From Acinetobacter rudis (lineage in GTDB: Bacteria; Pseudomonadota; Gammaproteobacteria; Pseudomonadales; Moraxellaceae): a stretch of 39,614 nucleotides of DNA. The stretch lies in assembly GCF_000829675.1 (NCBI RefSeq), contig NZ_BBRX01000039.1:1-39614 (forward strand), written 5' to 3'. Of this stretch, positions 9,340 through 19,095 are shown piece after piece; position 1 is the stretch's first letter, and each line of letters starts with the position of its first letter. The notes under the pieces were generated by a model. The model did no database searches, was not told where the DNA came from, and saw only the letters and a list, made by a program, of their open reading frames with translations. The position numbers and the translations under genes are program-made.

Positions 9340-10386
9340 ATGCTCAAGAAGGCCTTTCTTTCCCTAACACTGTGCTTCTGCCTTGCCCAAACCTCAACTC
9401 AGGTTTTTGCTCATAACAGCATACAAATTGGAGAAAGTTACAATCTCTCGTCTAGCGTTTTAAAAGAACAACGAGAAATTCAGATCTATCTTCCTCAGAG
9501 TTATAAAAAATACCCAAATCAAAGTTACCCAGTTATCTATCTGTTAGATAGTGAAAGTAATTTTAATTACCTCACTGCAGTTGTCGATAAGCTTTCGAAG
9601 GCGCCTTATCCTTCAATCCCAGAAATGATTGTTGTTGGTATTGTTAACACAGACCGTTCTAGAGACTTAACTCCGACCATACAACAAGCCAATGATCCAT
9701 CAGGCCGAAAGGTTGATGGTCAGACTGGTGGAAATGCGGCTTTCTTTAAATTTTTAGAAACAGAACTTATGCCCGATATTGAAAAAAAATATCGTAGTAA
9801 TGGTTTCAATCTAATGATTGGTCATTCCTTTGGTGGTATTACAGCACTTAACCATATGTTAAATGGCCAAAAAAGCATGCAAGCTTATCTCGTACATGAT
9901 CCAAGCATTTGGTGGGACAAAGAAGTGATGCTAAAAGCATTTCAAAAAGCAAAAAATAAGGATATGCAAAATAAACAATTGTTCCTTACACAAGCAGGTG
10001 TCAGTACCAGTCAAAATGGCCTCGATGATCATGACAGTGGCATTCAAAAATTTAACCAGTATCTCTCGGGCCAAAACTTAAAAAATTTAAATTATAAATA
10101 TAGCCGTTATGAAGATGAAAATCATGGCTCTGTAACCATGAAAGGCAATCTCGATGGCTTGCGTTATCTCTTTGAAGGCATGCAAGTCAACATTAAAGCT
10201 GTTACTCAAAATCCTGATTTGGTTAAACAGCATTATGCACAATTAAGCAAAAAAATAGGCTTTGAATTACAACCGAGCGAAGCATATTTAGATGCTGTGT
10301 TGGCGTATTTAAAACGCTCAGATCAGCCCCAAGCTGTGCAGCAATTTCAAAGTTATGTTGACTCAATTTACCCAAAGAAAAAATAG
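9340..10386 (+). CDS. Secreted esterase D/IroE-type hydrolase, probably iron-regulated
   Basis: A 348-residue alpha/beta hydrolase of the esterase D (PF00756) type with a Sec signal peptide (about 1-24, ending QVFA). Visible elements are YPVIYLLDSE (63-72), the nucleophile elbow GHSFGG with Ser163, and His262 in DENHGS. Related enzymes include the periplasmic siderophore esterase IroE and general carboxylesterases. The Fur box upstream makes hydrolysis of a ferric siderophore or an iron-related ester plausible, but this is inference. I chose the ATG at 9340, preceded by AGG and giving a clean signal peptide; the frame could start earlier at a TTG (9280) or ATG (9295), which would bury the signal peptide. 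Confidence 0.8.
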   Translation: MLKKAFLSLTLCFCLAQTSTQVFAHNSIQIGESYNLSSSVLKEQREIQIYLPQSYKKYPNQSYPVIYLLDSESNFNYLTAVVDKLSKAPYPSIPEMIVVGIVNTDRSRDLTPTIQQANDPSGRKVDGQTGGNAAFFKFLETELMPDIEKKYRSNGFNLMIGHSFGGITALNHMLNGQKSMQAYLVHDPSIWWDKEVMLKAFQKAKNKDMQNKQLFLTQAGVSTSQNGLDDHDSGIQKFNQYLSGQNLKNLNYKYSRYEDENHGSVTMKGNLDGLRYLFEGMQVNIKAVTQNPDLVKQHYAQLSKKIGFELQPSEAYLDAVLAYLKRSDQPQAVQQFQSYVDSIYPKKK

Positions 10387-10420
10387 CATAACTCCCTAAA
10401 CGAGCGCACTGCTCACCTCA

Positions 10421-10474
10421 CTTTAAACATGCAATTCAAAAAAGAAATAGTGATTATAATTTGCATGTTTAAAG
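10421..10474. repeat. Perfect 14-bp inverted repeat
   Basis: CTTTAAACATGCAA (10421-10434) and TTGCATGTTTAAAG (10461-10474) are exact reverse complements with a 26-base spacer. They lie between the esterase and the nitronate monooxygenase genes. No T-run follows immediately, so this may be a long-loop hairpin or a two-site operator rather than a terminator. Confidence 0.75.
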
Positions 10475-10521
10475 TTGCATAAGCTAAGTTATGGCCATTA
10501 CAGTATCAAGGCTGAAGACTT

Positions 10522-11565
10522 ATGGATCTGCTACAGCAACTTCAACTTAAACATCCTATTTTCCTAGCTCCAATGGCTGGTATAAGCACACCAGCACTGG
10601 CAGCTGAAGTTTCTGAACAAGGCGCACTGGGTTCACTGGGTTTAGGTGCAAGTAGTCTAAGTAGTGCACGCGAGCAAATTTTAGCGACTCAACAACTCTC
10701 TACTGTACCTTTACATCTTAATTTTTTCTGTCACCAAAGCGTAGCTGCTGACCCAGTGATCGAGCAAAACTGGATTGCACGACTTAAACCTGCATTTGAG
10801 AAATTCTCAGCCACTCCCCCAACACAGTTGAACTGTATTTATCCAAGCTTTCTCGACAATGATGACTTTTTAAATTTAGTCTTGGAGACACGGCCAGCAC
10901 TTGTCAGCTTCCATTTTGGCTTACCACATCCGCACCAGATTCAAGCCCTCAAACATGCAGGGATCTTAACTATGGTGAGTGCGACTAATCTAGTCGAGGC
11001 ACAACTCATTGAAAATGCTGGTATAGATATAATTAATGCACAAGGTGTAGAGGCTGGTGGACATCGGGGTTGTTTTAATCCTGAGATCGATGCAGCAATT
11101 ATGACAGCGGATTTAGTCCGACTTATCAAAGCACATTGTACACGTCCAATTGTTGCCGCAGGAGGCATTATGAATGGACAACAGATTCGTTTTATGTTGG
11201 ATTTAGGCGCTTCTGCAGTGCAAATGGGTACAGCATTTTTGCCCGCTCAAAGTTCCAATGCTCATCCAAAGTATCGCCAAGCTTTGTTTGAACAACGCAC
11301 GACACAAATTAGCCCAAGTATTTCAGGCCGACCTGCGCGTGCATTATTACAGCACTGGCACAAAGAGATTGACCAACCAACACGTATAAAAGTCGCTGCA
11401 TATCCTTATGCCTATGATATAGCTAAACAATTACATGCAGTCGCCAGTAAACACGGCGACCATGGCTATGGTGCATTTTGGGCAGGCAGTAATGTTGCAC
11501 AAATCCGCAACCTTGACTGTGCAGCATTGATTGAGCAACTCACACTCGAAATGACACAATCTTAA
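10522..11565 (+). CDS. Nitronate monooxygenase (NPD family, FMN-dependent)
   Basis: A 347-residue TIM-barrel FMN enzyme of the nitronate monooxygenase (2-nitropropane dioxygenase-like) family, which detoxifies nitronates such as propionate-3-nitronate. The N-terminal PIFLAPMAGISTPALAAEVS is the FMN-binding start. The signature NAQGVEAGGHRG (about 173-184) carries the His expected at the active site, and VAAGGI followed by GASAVQMGTAFL forms the phosphate-binding end. The cofactor is FMN and the enzyme is cytoplasmic. It stands alone, with no clear operon partner. Confidence 0.85.
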   Translation: MDLLQQLQLKHPIFLAPMAGISTPALAAEVSEQGALGSLGLGASSLSSAREQILATQQLSTVPLHLNFFCHQSVAADPVIEQNWIARLKPAFEKFSATPPTQLNCIYPSFLDNDDFLNLVLETRPALVSFHFGLPHPHQIQALKHAGILTMVSATNLVEAQLIENAGIDIINAQGVEAGGHRGCFNPEIDAAIMTADLVRLIKAHCTRPIVAAGGIMNGQQIRFMLDLGASAVQMGTAFLPAQSSNAHPKYRQALFEQRTTQISPSISGRPARALLQHWHKEIDQPTRIKVAAYPYAYDIAKQLHAVASKHGDHGYGAFWAGSNVAQIRNLDCAALIEQLTLEMTQS

Positions 11566-11685
11566 TTGATGTGTTTCTCATGCACTCTTGTGTCATTTTT
11601 CATCTTGGAATCATCATAAGAGTGCTTGTATTTATTTATAAAGTTCCGTTACAGTAAGTTCTCATTTTTTGATCTATGTGCTTAC

Positions 11686-12549
11686 ATGAATACTCAACTT
11701 GCCAATCGACTGAGTACGGTTAGCTTTGTCGGCCTCTGGGGAAGTGCCGCGATATTTAGTAAATGGGGATTAGAACATGGTGAGGTTGTACCGCTTTTAA
11801 TTTTTCGTTATTTAATTGCGATTATTGCCTTAATTGCCTTTTGTATTTATAAAAAACAGCATTTTTTTCCACAAAATACCTCTTGGCGTTATGTGGCTTT
11901 AACTGGATTTCTGCTTATTGGCTGTTACTCCCTGTTTTACTTTTTTGCTTTGCAATATGGCATTTCACCGGGGTTACTAGCAACAATACTCGCATTACAG
12001 CCAATTCTGACCTTCTTTATTACTGAAAAGCATTTTTCCAAAATCAAATTATTCGGTTTGTTATTGAGCTTTCTCGGTATTATTTGTTTGGTCTATACCA
12101 GTCTGTTCGTTAAACAACTTTCTCTTTTATCGATCACCTTTGCTTTAATTTGTCTGGTCGCCATCACCATTGGTGCAATCATGCAACGTAAAATTAAAGA
12201 GAATCCTGTGCAAATCATGCCACTGCAATACTCCATTGCACTGATCGGCTTCGCTCTTGTCATTCCATTACAAGGGTTTAATTTCGATATGAATTTTGGT
12301 TTCTGGATGCCGACAATTTGGCTAGGTTTAGTCATTTCTGTTGTTGCCCAGCTATTATTTTATTATTTGCTACAATCTGGTAATGTTGTAAATGTCACCT
12401 CATTATTTTACCTCGTACCTGTTGTTACCCTAATTTTGGACTATATTATTTTTAGCTCATCTTTATCTGGTTTTGATTATGTGGGGATCTGTGCAATTTT
12501 AGCTGGTGTCTACTTGGTTTATCGACCCACAAAAAATACAGTCAGTTAA
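11686..12549 (+). CDS. EamA/DMT-family membrane transporter
   Basis: About 287 residues with roughly ten hydrophobic helices arranged as two EamA repeats (GLWGSAAIFSKWGLEHGEVV in the first; FYYLLQSGNVVNVTSLFYLVP in the second). Members export small metabolites such as amino acids. The substrate is not predictable. The frame extends to a TTG at 11626, but the ATG at 11686 gives the usual N-terminus; no strong ribosome-binding site supports either start. It ends at a terminator shared with the convergent flavin reductase. Confidence 0.82.
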   Translation: MNTQLANRLSTVSFVGLWGSAAIFSKWGLEHGEVVPLLIFRYLIAIIALIAFCIYKKQHFFPQNTSWRYVALTGFLLIGCYSLFYFFALQYGISPGLLATILALQPILTFFITEKHFSKIKLFGLLLSFLGIICLVYTSLFVKQLSLLSITFALICLVAITIGAIMQRKIKENPVQIMPLQYSIALIGFALVIPLQGFNFDMNFGFWMPTIWLGLVISVVAQLLFYYLLQSGNVVNVTSLFYLVPVVTLILDYIIFSSSLSGFDYVGICAILAGVYLVYRPTKNTVS

Positions 12550-12581
12550 ACTTTTAACGGCTATACCTGAATATTCAATAT

Positions 12582-12618
12582 GACAGTGCAATAAGCTAAA
12601 ACATTGCACTGTCTTTTT
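12582..12618 (+). terminator. Rho-independent terminator of the EamA gene
   Basis: Perfect 10-bp stem GACAGTGCAA / TTGCACTGTC with a 12-base loop followed by TTTTT. It lies about 30 bases after the EamA stop and just before the end of the convergent flavin reductase. Confidence 0.92.
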
Positions 12619-12621
12619 AAA

Positions 12622-13892
<1,271 letters not shown>

Positions 13893-14993
13893 ATGTTCAA
13901 TAAAGTCAAGAATTTTTCACTTTCATTACTCAGTTCAACCCTCACCACACTGAGCCTTTTTTTTAGTAGCATGCTGCATGCTCAGCAGCAGCCTAACAAT
14001 GACCCACGACCAAGCTATCAACAGCAACAGGCTTGGCAAAAAATTCAACAATTCTTTCCCGTTGAATGGCAAATCCCAGCAGATCACCTTCCACAGGAAG
14101 AATGGTGGAGTTGGCAAGATCATCAAGTTCATCTCGATCGTTATCCTAATCCTCAGGCCAAGATCAAAGTCATATTGTTTCATGGCGTTGGAACCAATGG
14201 TCGACAAATGTCGATGTTACTCGCTCATCCTTTAGCTCTGCGTGGTTATGAAACCATCGCGATTGATTTGCCCGGTTATGGTTTAACTCAAGTTAAACAA
14301 GGTGCACAGATCACTTATGATAACTGGGTAGACATTGGCAGTGATTTAATTGATGCTGAACTCGCCAAAGACCAGCGTCCAATCGTGCTCTACGGACTCA
14401 GTGCAGGCGGCATGCTGAGCTATCATGTCGCAGCGAAAAACAGAAAAGTCAAAGCGATTGTGGGAATGACTTTTTTAGATACCCATGATCAAGACGTGCG
14501 TGACCAAGTGGCACGTAATGGGTTAATGAGTCGTGTTGCTATGCCAGTCAATCATCTGGCTGCGAAAACACCATTGCAACATATCAAAGTTCCGATGCGC
14601 TGGGTGAGTAAAATGAATAGCTTAGTGAATAACAAGGAAGCTTTACAGGTTTTCTTAAAAGATAAAAGTTCGGCGGGTAATAGTGTTTCAATTCAGTTTT
14701 TAGATTCTTATCTGCATTATCGTCCCGAGATTTCTCCTGAAAATTTTACAATTTGTCCAATCTTACTCACTCAACCGGCACAGGACCGTTGGACACCTCT
14801 GGCACTAAGTACTCCTTTTCTTAACCGTATCACTCAAGTTCCTGTAAAAACGGTCATACTTGAACAGGCGGGACACTACCCACTTGAACAGCCTGGGCTT
14901 AATCAAATGGTTCAATATATTGATGATTTTTATCGAAGTATACTTGTTTCCATACCAGACCAAGACCCTGAACTTAAACCAAATGTACTGTAG
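13893..14993 (+). CDS. Secreted alpha/beta hydrolase
   Basis: A 366-residue exported protein with a Sec signal peptide (about 1-30, ending MLHA). The alpha/beta-hydrolase fold shows the oxyanion segment LFHGVGTNGR (95-104), nucleophile elbow GLSAGG with Ser170, Asp298 in AQDRWTP and His328 in AGHYPLEQPG, so a full catalytic triad is present. The mature N-terminus is Gln-rich (QQQPNN, YQQQQAW). Serine hydrolases of this type include lipases, esterases and dehalogenase-like enzymes. The substrate is unknown. No neighbour suggests a pathway. Confidence 0.82.
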   Translation: MFNKVKNFSLSLLSSTLTTLSLFFSSMLHAQQQPNNDPRPSYQQQQAWQKIQQFFPVEWQIPADHLPQEEWWSWQDHQVHLDRYPNPQAKIKVILFHGVGTNGRQMSMLLAHPLALRGYETIAIDLPGYGLTQVKQGAQITYDNWVDIGSDLIDAELAKDQRPIVLYGLSAGGMLSYHVAAKNRKVKAIVGMTFLDTHDQDVRDQVARNGLMSRVAMPVNHLAAKTPLQHIKVPMRWVSKMNSLVNNKEALQVFLKDKSSAGNSVSIQFLDSYLHYRPEISPENFTICPILLTQPAQDRWTPLALSTPFLNRITQVPVKTVILEQAGHYPLEQPGLNQMVQYIDDFYRSILVSIPDQDPELKPNVL

Positions 14994-15088
14994 AGCTTGG
15001 GTTGATTCACTGAAATATTCCGATGTCCAAGTGACCTTACTCAACAATGCGATGAGAGGTCACTTGTTCAAAGACAAATCAAGACCTG

Positions 15089-15865
15089 TTATTTATGATC
15101 AATATACTGGCTGGGTGATGCTCCCAAAGCGCGACGAAAAGACATCGTAAATGCACTCGGACTGCTATATCCCAACTCAGTGGCAATCTGTGTCACTGAC
15201 TCACCCAAACCTAACCGTGTTAGTGCTGAAAGCAAACAAGCTTGTTGACGCCACTGACCAAAACTCATACCCGTTTCCTTACGAAATAAACGGGTAAAAT
15301 TACGACGACTCATTCCCACCTGTTTAGCGACCAGATCTAAATTGGCCTCCAAACTTGGCTGTTGTAATAGTTCATGACACAGTTTTAGCAGACGTATGTC
15401 TTGTGGTAATGGGGCATTCAGCGGTAAATGAGGCATTAAAGCGATCTCTGCAATAACCAATTGCATTAAATGTTCATTATGCCCACCTAATGGATATTCG
15501 GCAGGTAGATCTACCGCAGTCGAGAGCAACTCATGCAGTAACGGCGATACAGCAATCACAGTACAATAATCTGGCAAACCTGCCGCACGTGCTGCAGCAG
15601 GCAAAATATAAGCATTCCGTGTTTTTGTCACACCATCCATATGTACTTCATGTTCAACACCACTAGGTACCCATAAAGCCCGATGCGGTGGCACGACCCA
15701 ACTCCCTGTATCTGTTGTTACGGTTAATACACCTGTAATTGCATATAGGCACTGACCACGTAGATGACGATGTTTTGCCAACATAAATCCATCAGGATAA
15801 TCATTGCCTGTGGCCATTACATTACGTGAAACATCTTCATAATCATTGATTTGAACATTGCGCAT
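15089..15865 (-). CDS. AraC-family regulator with cupin sensor domain (NimR-like)
   Basis: About 258 residues. The N-terminal half is a cupin (KHRHLRGQCLYAITGVLTV, then WVVPPHRALWVPSGVEHEV) and the C-terminal half (about 160-258) has two helix-turn-helix units (LDLVAKQVGMSRRNFTRLF and QIATELGYSSPSAFTMSF). The arrangement matches the NimR/YeaM group, which controls a divergent MFS exporter, and here too an MFS gene diverges about 155 bases away. The start is the ATG at 15863-15865, with GGAG 5 bases upstream; a GTG six bases earlier would overlap that site. Probable local control of the MFS gene is inferred from arrangement. Confidence 0.88.
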   Translation of the reverse strand: MRNVQINDYEDVSRNVMATGNDYPDGFMLAKHRHLRGQCLYAITGVLTVTTDTGSWVVPPHRALWVPSGVEHEVHMDGVTKTRNAYILPAAARAAGLPDYCTVIAVSPLLHELLSTAVDLPAEYPLGGHNEHLMQLVIAEIALMPHLPLNAPLPQDIRLLKLCHELLQQPSLEANLDLVAKQVGMSRRNFTRLFRKETGMSFGQWRQQACLLSALTRLGLGESVTQIATELGYSSPSAFTMSFRRALGASPSQYIDHK

Positions 15866-15899
15866 TGCCACTCCAAAAAATGGCTCAAATTCGATAGTA

Positions 15900-15924
15900 T
15901 TTGACCCGATAATGATTGTGGGTC
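15900..15924. promoter_or_regulatory. Candidate operator between AraC and MFS genes
   Basis: An imperfect inverted repeat, TTTGACCC to GGGTCGAAA, lies in the divergent promoter region, flanked by two GATAGT words (near 15892 and 15932). It is a plausible binding site for the adjacent AraC regulator. No binding data can be inferred. Confidence 0.4.
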
Positions 15925-16022
15925 GAAATTTGATAGTCTAGGATAGTACTCCTGAAACCGCAACCCTACTCAAATGGAAATAGAATTGAAGGCTTAAAGC
16001 ACTTCATTCTTGGGAAGAAGTC

Positions 16023-17261
16023 ATGTCTAGCGATACCAGTATTATCAATCAATCGCCCCCTCATTCTAGTGATCTTTCAAGCAATCCACCGCAAAAGTTT
16101 GTCCTGCATATTGTAGGAGCAATTGCTTTTGCCCATTTACTCAATGACTCGATCCAAGCCATCATTACCGCCAGTTATCCCATGCTCAAATCGGCATTTA
16201 CTTTGAGCTTTACTCAAATTGGCTGGATTGCTTTGGTCTATCAACTTACCGCATCATTATTACAACCATGGATTGGTCTATATACTGACAAACACCCTAA
16301 ACCCTATTTGCTCCCTGTGGGTATGGTGGTTACCCTACTAGGCATAGGTCTCATGGCCATCGCAGGTAATTTTTCAATGTTGCTGCTTGCCGCGGCATTT
16401 ATTGGTGTAGGTTCATCGACATTTCACCCTGAAGCCTCTCGTATTGCCCGTTTAGCGTCCGGTGGTCGTTACGGTACAGCACAATCATTATTCCAAGTCG
16501 GGGGAAACACGGGGTCAGCCATAGGACCTCTATTGGCAGCAGCGATTTTGATTCCCAACGGACAACACGCCTTTGCTTGGTTTATTTTAATCGCCGTCTT
16601 GGCTGTATGGGTCTTACTGCGTGTAACACAATGGCGTATTACAAATGCCTCTGCTCTACTTGCTGCAAATAGCAAACGTAGTGTTTCAAGCTTAAGTCGC
16701 AAGCAAATCACTCGTGCCATGATCGTGGTGTGTATCTTGCTCTTTGCCAAGTTCATTTATATTGCAGCGATTAGTAATTACTTTACATTCTATTTAATCG
16801 AGCGTTTCCAGCTCTCGATTCAAAGCTCACAACTTTATCTATTTGCATTTTTAGGTGCTGTAGCGTTAGGTACTTTTGTCGGTGGACCTGTGGGTGATCG
16901 TATTGGACGTAAGGCTGTCATTTGGGTTTCATTCCTTGGCGCTATACCTTTTGCCTTAATGCTCCCTTATGCCAATTTAGCTTGGACAGCGGTGTTAGTG
17001 ATGATGGTGGGATTAATTATCTCCTCTGCCTTTTCTGCACTGGTTGTGTATGCCCAAGAAGCTATGCCTGGTCGTGTTGGTATGATCTCTGGTGTGATGT
17101 TCGGTTTAATGTTTGGTATCAGTGGAATCGGTGCAGCAGGTCTAGGACATCTTGCCGATCTTTACGGTATACATTGGGTTTATCATCTGTGCTCATTTTT
17201 GCCATTACTCGGCCTTATGACAGTTTTACTGCCCGATACCCGAACAAAAAATACAGCATAA
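16023..17261 (+). CDS. MFS exporter of the Fsr (fosmidomycin resistance) type
   Basis: A 412-residue major facilitator with about 12 hydrophobic helices. The first helix region AFAHLLNDSIQAIITASYPMLK and the loop YTDKHPKPYLLPVGM are characteristic of the Fsr group; GSSTFHPEASRIAR and GPVGDRIGRKAVIW are further conserved stretches. Fsr proteins are proton-driven drug exporters. A divergent AraC regulator suggests inducible expression. The actual substrate here is not known. It ends at a bidirectional terminator shared with the dsbA-like gene. Confidence 0.85.
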   Translation: MSSDTSIINQSPPHSSDLSSNPPQKFVLHIVGAIAFAHLLNDSIQAIITASYPMLKSAFTLSFTQIGWIALVYQLTASLLQPWIGLYTDKHPKPYLLPVGMVVTLLGIGLMAIAGNFSMLLLAAAFIGVGSSTFHPEASRIARLASGGRYGTAQSLFQVGGNTGSAIGPLLAAAILIPNGQHAFAWFILIAVLAVWVLLRVTQWRITNASALLAANSKRSVSSLSRKQITRAMIVVCILLFAKFIYIAAISNYFTFYLIERFQLSIQSSQLYLFAFLGAVALGTFVGGPVGDRIGRKAVIWVSFLGAIPFALMLPYANLAWTAVLVMMVGLIISSAFSALVVYAQEAMPGRVGMISGVMFGLMFGISGIGAAGLGHLADLYGIHWVYHLCSFLPLLGLMTVLLPDTRTKNTA

Positions 17262-17307
17262 CCCGATAAAATCATCTGCTTTTTCATAAAAGCCATTCAA
17301 AATAATG

Positions 17308-17335
17308 ATAGCCCTGAACTTTAAATCAGGGCTAT
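17308..17335. terminator. Bidirectional terminator between MFS and dsbA-like genes
   Basis: Perfect 10-bp stem ATAGCCCTGA / TCAGGGCTAT with an 8-base loop, between convergent genes. T-rich sequence follows on the plus strand and a TCATTATTTTG stretch follows on the minus strand. Confidence 0.85.
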
Positions 17336-17358
17336 TGTATTTAAAGCGTTTAGCATCA

Positions 17359-17985
17359 TCAGTTCTTTAGGGCCTGACGTTCTTTCTCCACCAAGTAATC
17401 AACCACCTGAGTGACTTTAGCATCAGCACCATTGACGATATATTTGCCATTGACCACTACAGCAGGTACACCTTGTAATTTATATTGCATAGTCAATTGC
17501 TTGGCTTCAGCAACTTTGGAACTCACTGCAAAGGATTGAAAGTGTTTATTAAAATCTGCCTCTGTAACACCATAACGGGTAAAAAACTTGGCTTGGCTGG
17601 CTTGATCAAAGATTTTATCGCCTTTCACATGGATCTCATGAAATAAAGCCAAATGAGTTTTTTGTCGAATACCTAATGCTTCAGCGACATAATAACCACG
17701 TGCATTAGATTCCCACACAGGATTAATCGGAGCTGGTGTACGTGCAAATACCACATCAGCAGGCATTTTTTTAAGCCAAGCCTGCATATGTGGCTCTAAG
17801 CGATAACAATAACCACAGCCGTACCAAAAGAATTCTCTTACTTCTATTTTCTTCGGATCAACTGTTTTGCCAACAACAGCTGTACGAACATAATCCCTCC
17901 CCTCGATAAACTGTGCTTTAACAGGGCTTGAGAAAATCAATAGAGAAAATCCAATTGAACTGAGCGTAACTAAGCTGGGGCGCAT
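17359..17985 (-). CDS. DsbA-like thiol:disulfide oxidoreductase (copper-linked)
   Basis: A 208-residue periplasmic thioredoxin-fold protein with a signal peptide (ending PVKA). The active site is CGYC (FFWYGCGYCYRLEPH) and the cis-Pro loop is GVPAVVVNGKY. The insertion of helices between these fits DsbA. The ATG at 17983-17985 is preferred because AGGA lies 8 bases upstream; an ATG at 17998-18000 lacks such a site. As far as I recall, the housekeeping DsbA of Acinetobacter has CPHC, so this would be an additional paralogue with a different redox centre. A CopR-type box lies about 85 bases upstream, after copD, which suggests copper-induced expression separate from copCD. Confidence 0.88.
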   Translation of the reverse strand: MRPSLVTLSSIGFSLLIFSSPVKAQFIEGRDYVRTAVVGKTVDPKKIEVREFFWYGCGYCYRLEPHMQAWLKKMPADVVFARTPAPINPVWESNARGYYVAEALGIRQKTHLALFHEIHVKGDKIFDQASQAKFFTRYGVTEADFNKHFQSFAVSSKVAEAKQLTMQYKLQGVPAVVVNGKYIVNGADAKVTQVVDYLVEKERQALKN

Positions 17986-18027
17986 GATGCTTATCCTCAT
18001 TTTTCGGTTTATAACAGGCAGACGAAT

Positions 18028-18059
18028 AAAATGATTTTAAGCAATGAAAATGATTTTAA
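18028..18059. repeat. 13-bp direct repeat, period 19
   Basis: AAAATGATTTTAA occurs twice, at 18028-18040 and 18047-18059, between the dsbA-like start and the CopR-type box. The period is close to two helical turns. It may form part of the promoter or a second regulator site. Confidence 0.7.
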
Positions 18060-18068
18060 ACGGTCAGC

Positions 18069-18087
18069 AAAATGACATTATTGTCAT
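18069..18087 (-). promoter_or_regulatory. CusR/CopR-type box upstream of the dsbA-like gene
   Basis: AAAATGACATTATTGTCAT contains inverted half-sites ATGACA and TGTCAT with a 4-base spacer, the spacing of the E. coli CusR box. It lies in the 167-base gap between the copD stop and the dsbA-like start, and the copRS-like system is encoded 3 kb away. Confidence 0.75.
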
Positions 18088-18152
18088 CCATACTGATCAC
18101 TCTGCCTGATTCAACTTCACCCCCTTTTGCATAAATCATTTCTACACACACT

Positions 18153-19034
18153 TTAAGTCAGACCAACGATCGTGCTTAAATAAGCCGTAAGCATCAATAT
18201 ACTCAGCCCTAAATACATCTCTAAAACAATTGCCCATCTTAATTTAAGCCGCATCGCTTCTTGATCAAGCCGCGGTGTTAAAAATAATTTATTGATTGCT
18301 GCCAATGCCAAGAGCACAGATACCCAGGCCAATTTAAACATAAGCACATTGCCATATAAGGTATGAACCAATGCCTCCCAGTTTTTGAGCAATATATACA
18401 GTAATGCTGCACCACAAAGTACCAGGCCAATCACAATATATAGGGCCACTTTCCCAAAAAATGCTGCACTGATTTTAAGCTCAGAAAGCTCAGCCAATTG
18501 AGTAAGTTTCCACAGTGGAAATAAAGCCCCCATCCATAGAGATACAGCCAAGAGATGCAAGACCAAGATCGCTTGAACCCACCAAGCATACTCCGCACTA
18601 TGTCCAAGCTGAGCATAGGCCAGTAAAATCAGTATTAAAAATACACCTGACGGAATCAATGCCTGCAATGATAAGCCTGCTAATCGGGCTTGAGACCTAA
18701 ACTTGTGTTGAATAAATAACAGGCTAAAACAGAGGGCAATGAATAATTGAGCTTTTGCAGCAACTGTTGTCATCAATAAACTAAGAAATAATGGATCAAA
18801 CATGCCCATTACCCCCTGATCAGCCAAGTAACCCACCTGAAGAAAAAATAACAATAATGATGAAATTCCTCCAGCGAATGCTGCAATCGCAATATAACGC
18901 TCAAGCATCCTCGACATGACTTTCAGCCAATCGAGAAAATACAACATCCATAATCCCCCTACAGCCGAAACTGTAGCCAGATAGAAAATCACTTTATTGA
19001 ACCAAATTAAAAAACTCCACCATTCAATTGCCAT
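18153..19034 (-). CDS. copD: Copper resistance membrane protein CopD
   Basis: A 293-residue inner-membrane protein with about eight hydrophobic helices. It fits the CopD/PcoD family, which together with CopC moves copper across the inner membrane. Family-like features are the first helix WWSFLIWFNKVIFYLATVSA, the segment LHLLAVSLWMGALFPLWKL (about 158-176) with a conserved His, and YGNVLMFKLAWVSVLLALAAINK. It follows copC by about 60 bases on the same strand and is followed by a gap with its own regulatory box. Confidence 0.88.
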   Translation of the reverse strand: MAIEWWSFLIWFNKVIFYLATVSAVGGLWMLYFLDWLKVMSRMLERYIAIAAFAGGISSLLLFFLQVGYLADQGVMGMFDPLFLSLLMTTVAAKAQLFIALCFSLLFIQHKFRSQARLAGLSLQALIPSGVFLILILLAYAQLGHSAEYAWWVQAILVLHLLAVSLWMGALFPLWKLTQLAELSELKISAAFFGKVALYIVIGLVLCGAALLYILLKNWEALVHTLYGNVLMFKLAWVSVLLALAAINKLFLTPRLDQEAMRLKLRWAIVLEMYLGLSILMLTAYLSTIVGLT

Positions 19035-19095
19035 ACTTCATCCTGCATTGTTGTTTTATACAATCACTCAATTAGAATAAATCTGCTTAATCGAA

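Noticed and set aside
14860..15150. 96-residue frame between the secreted hydrolase and the AraC gene
   Set aside because: It overlaps the ends of both real genes and has no family features; the short gap shows no independent start signal.
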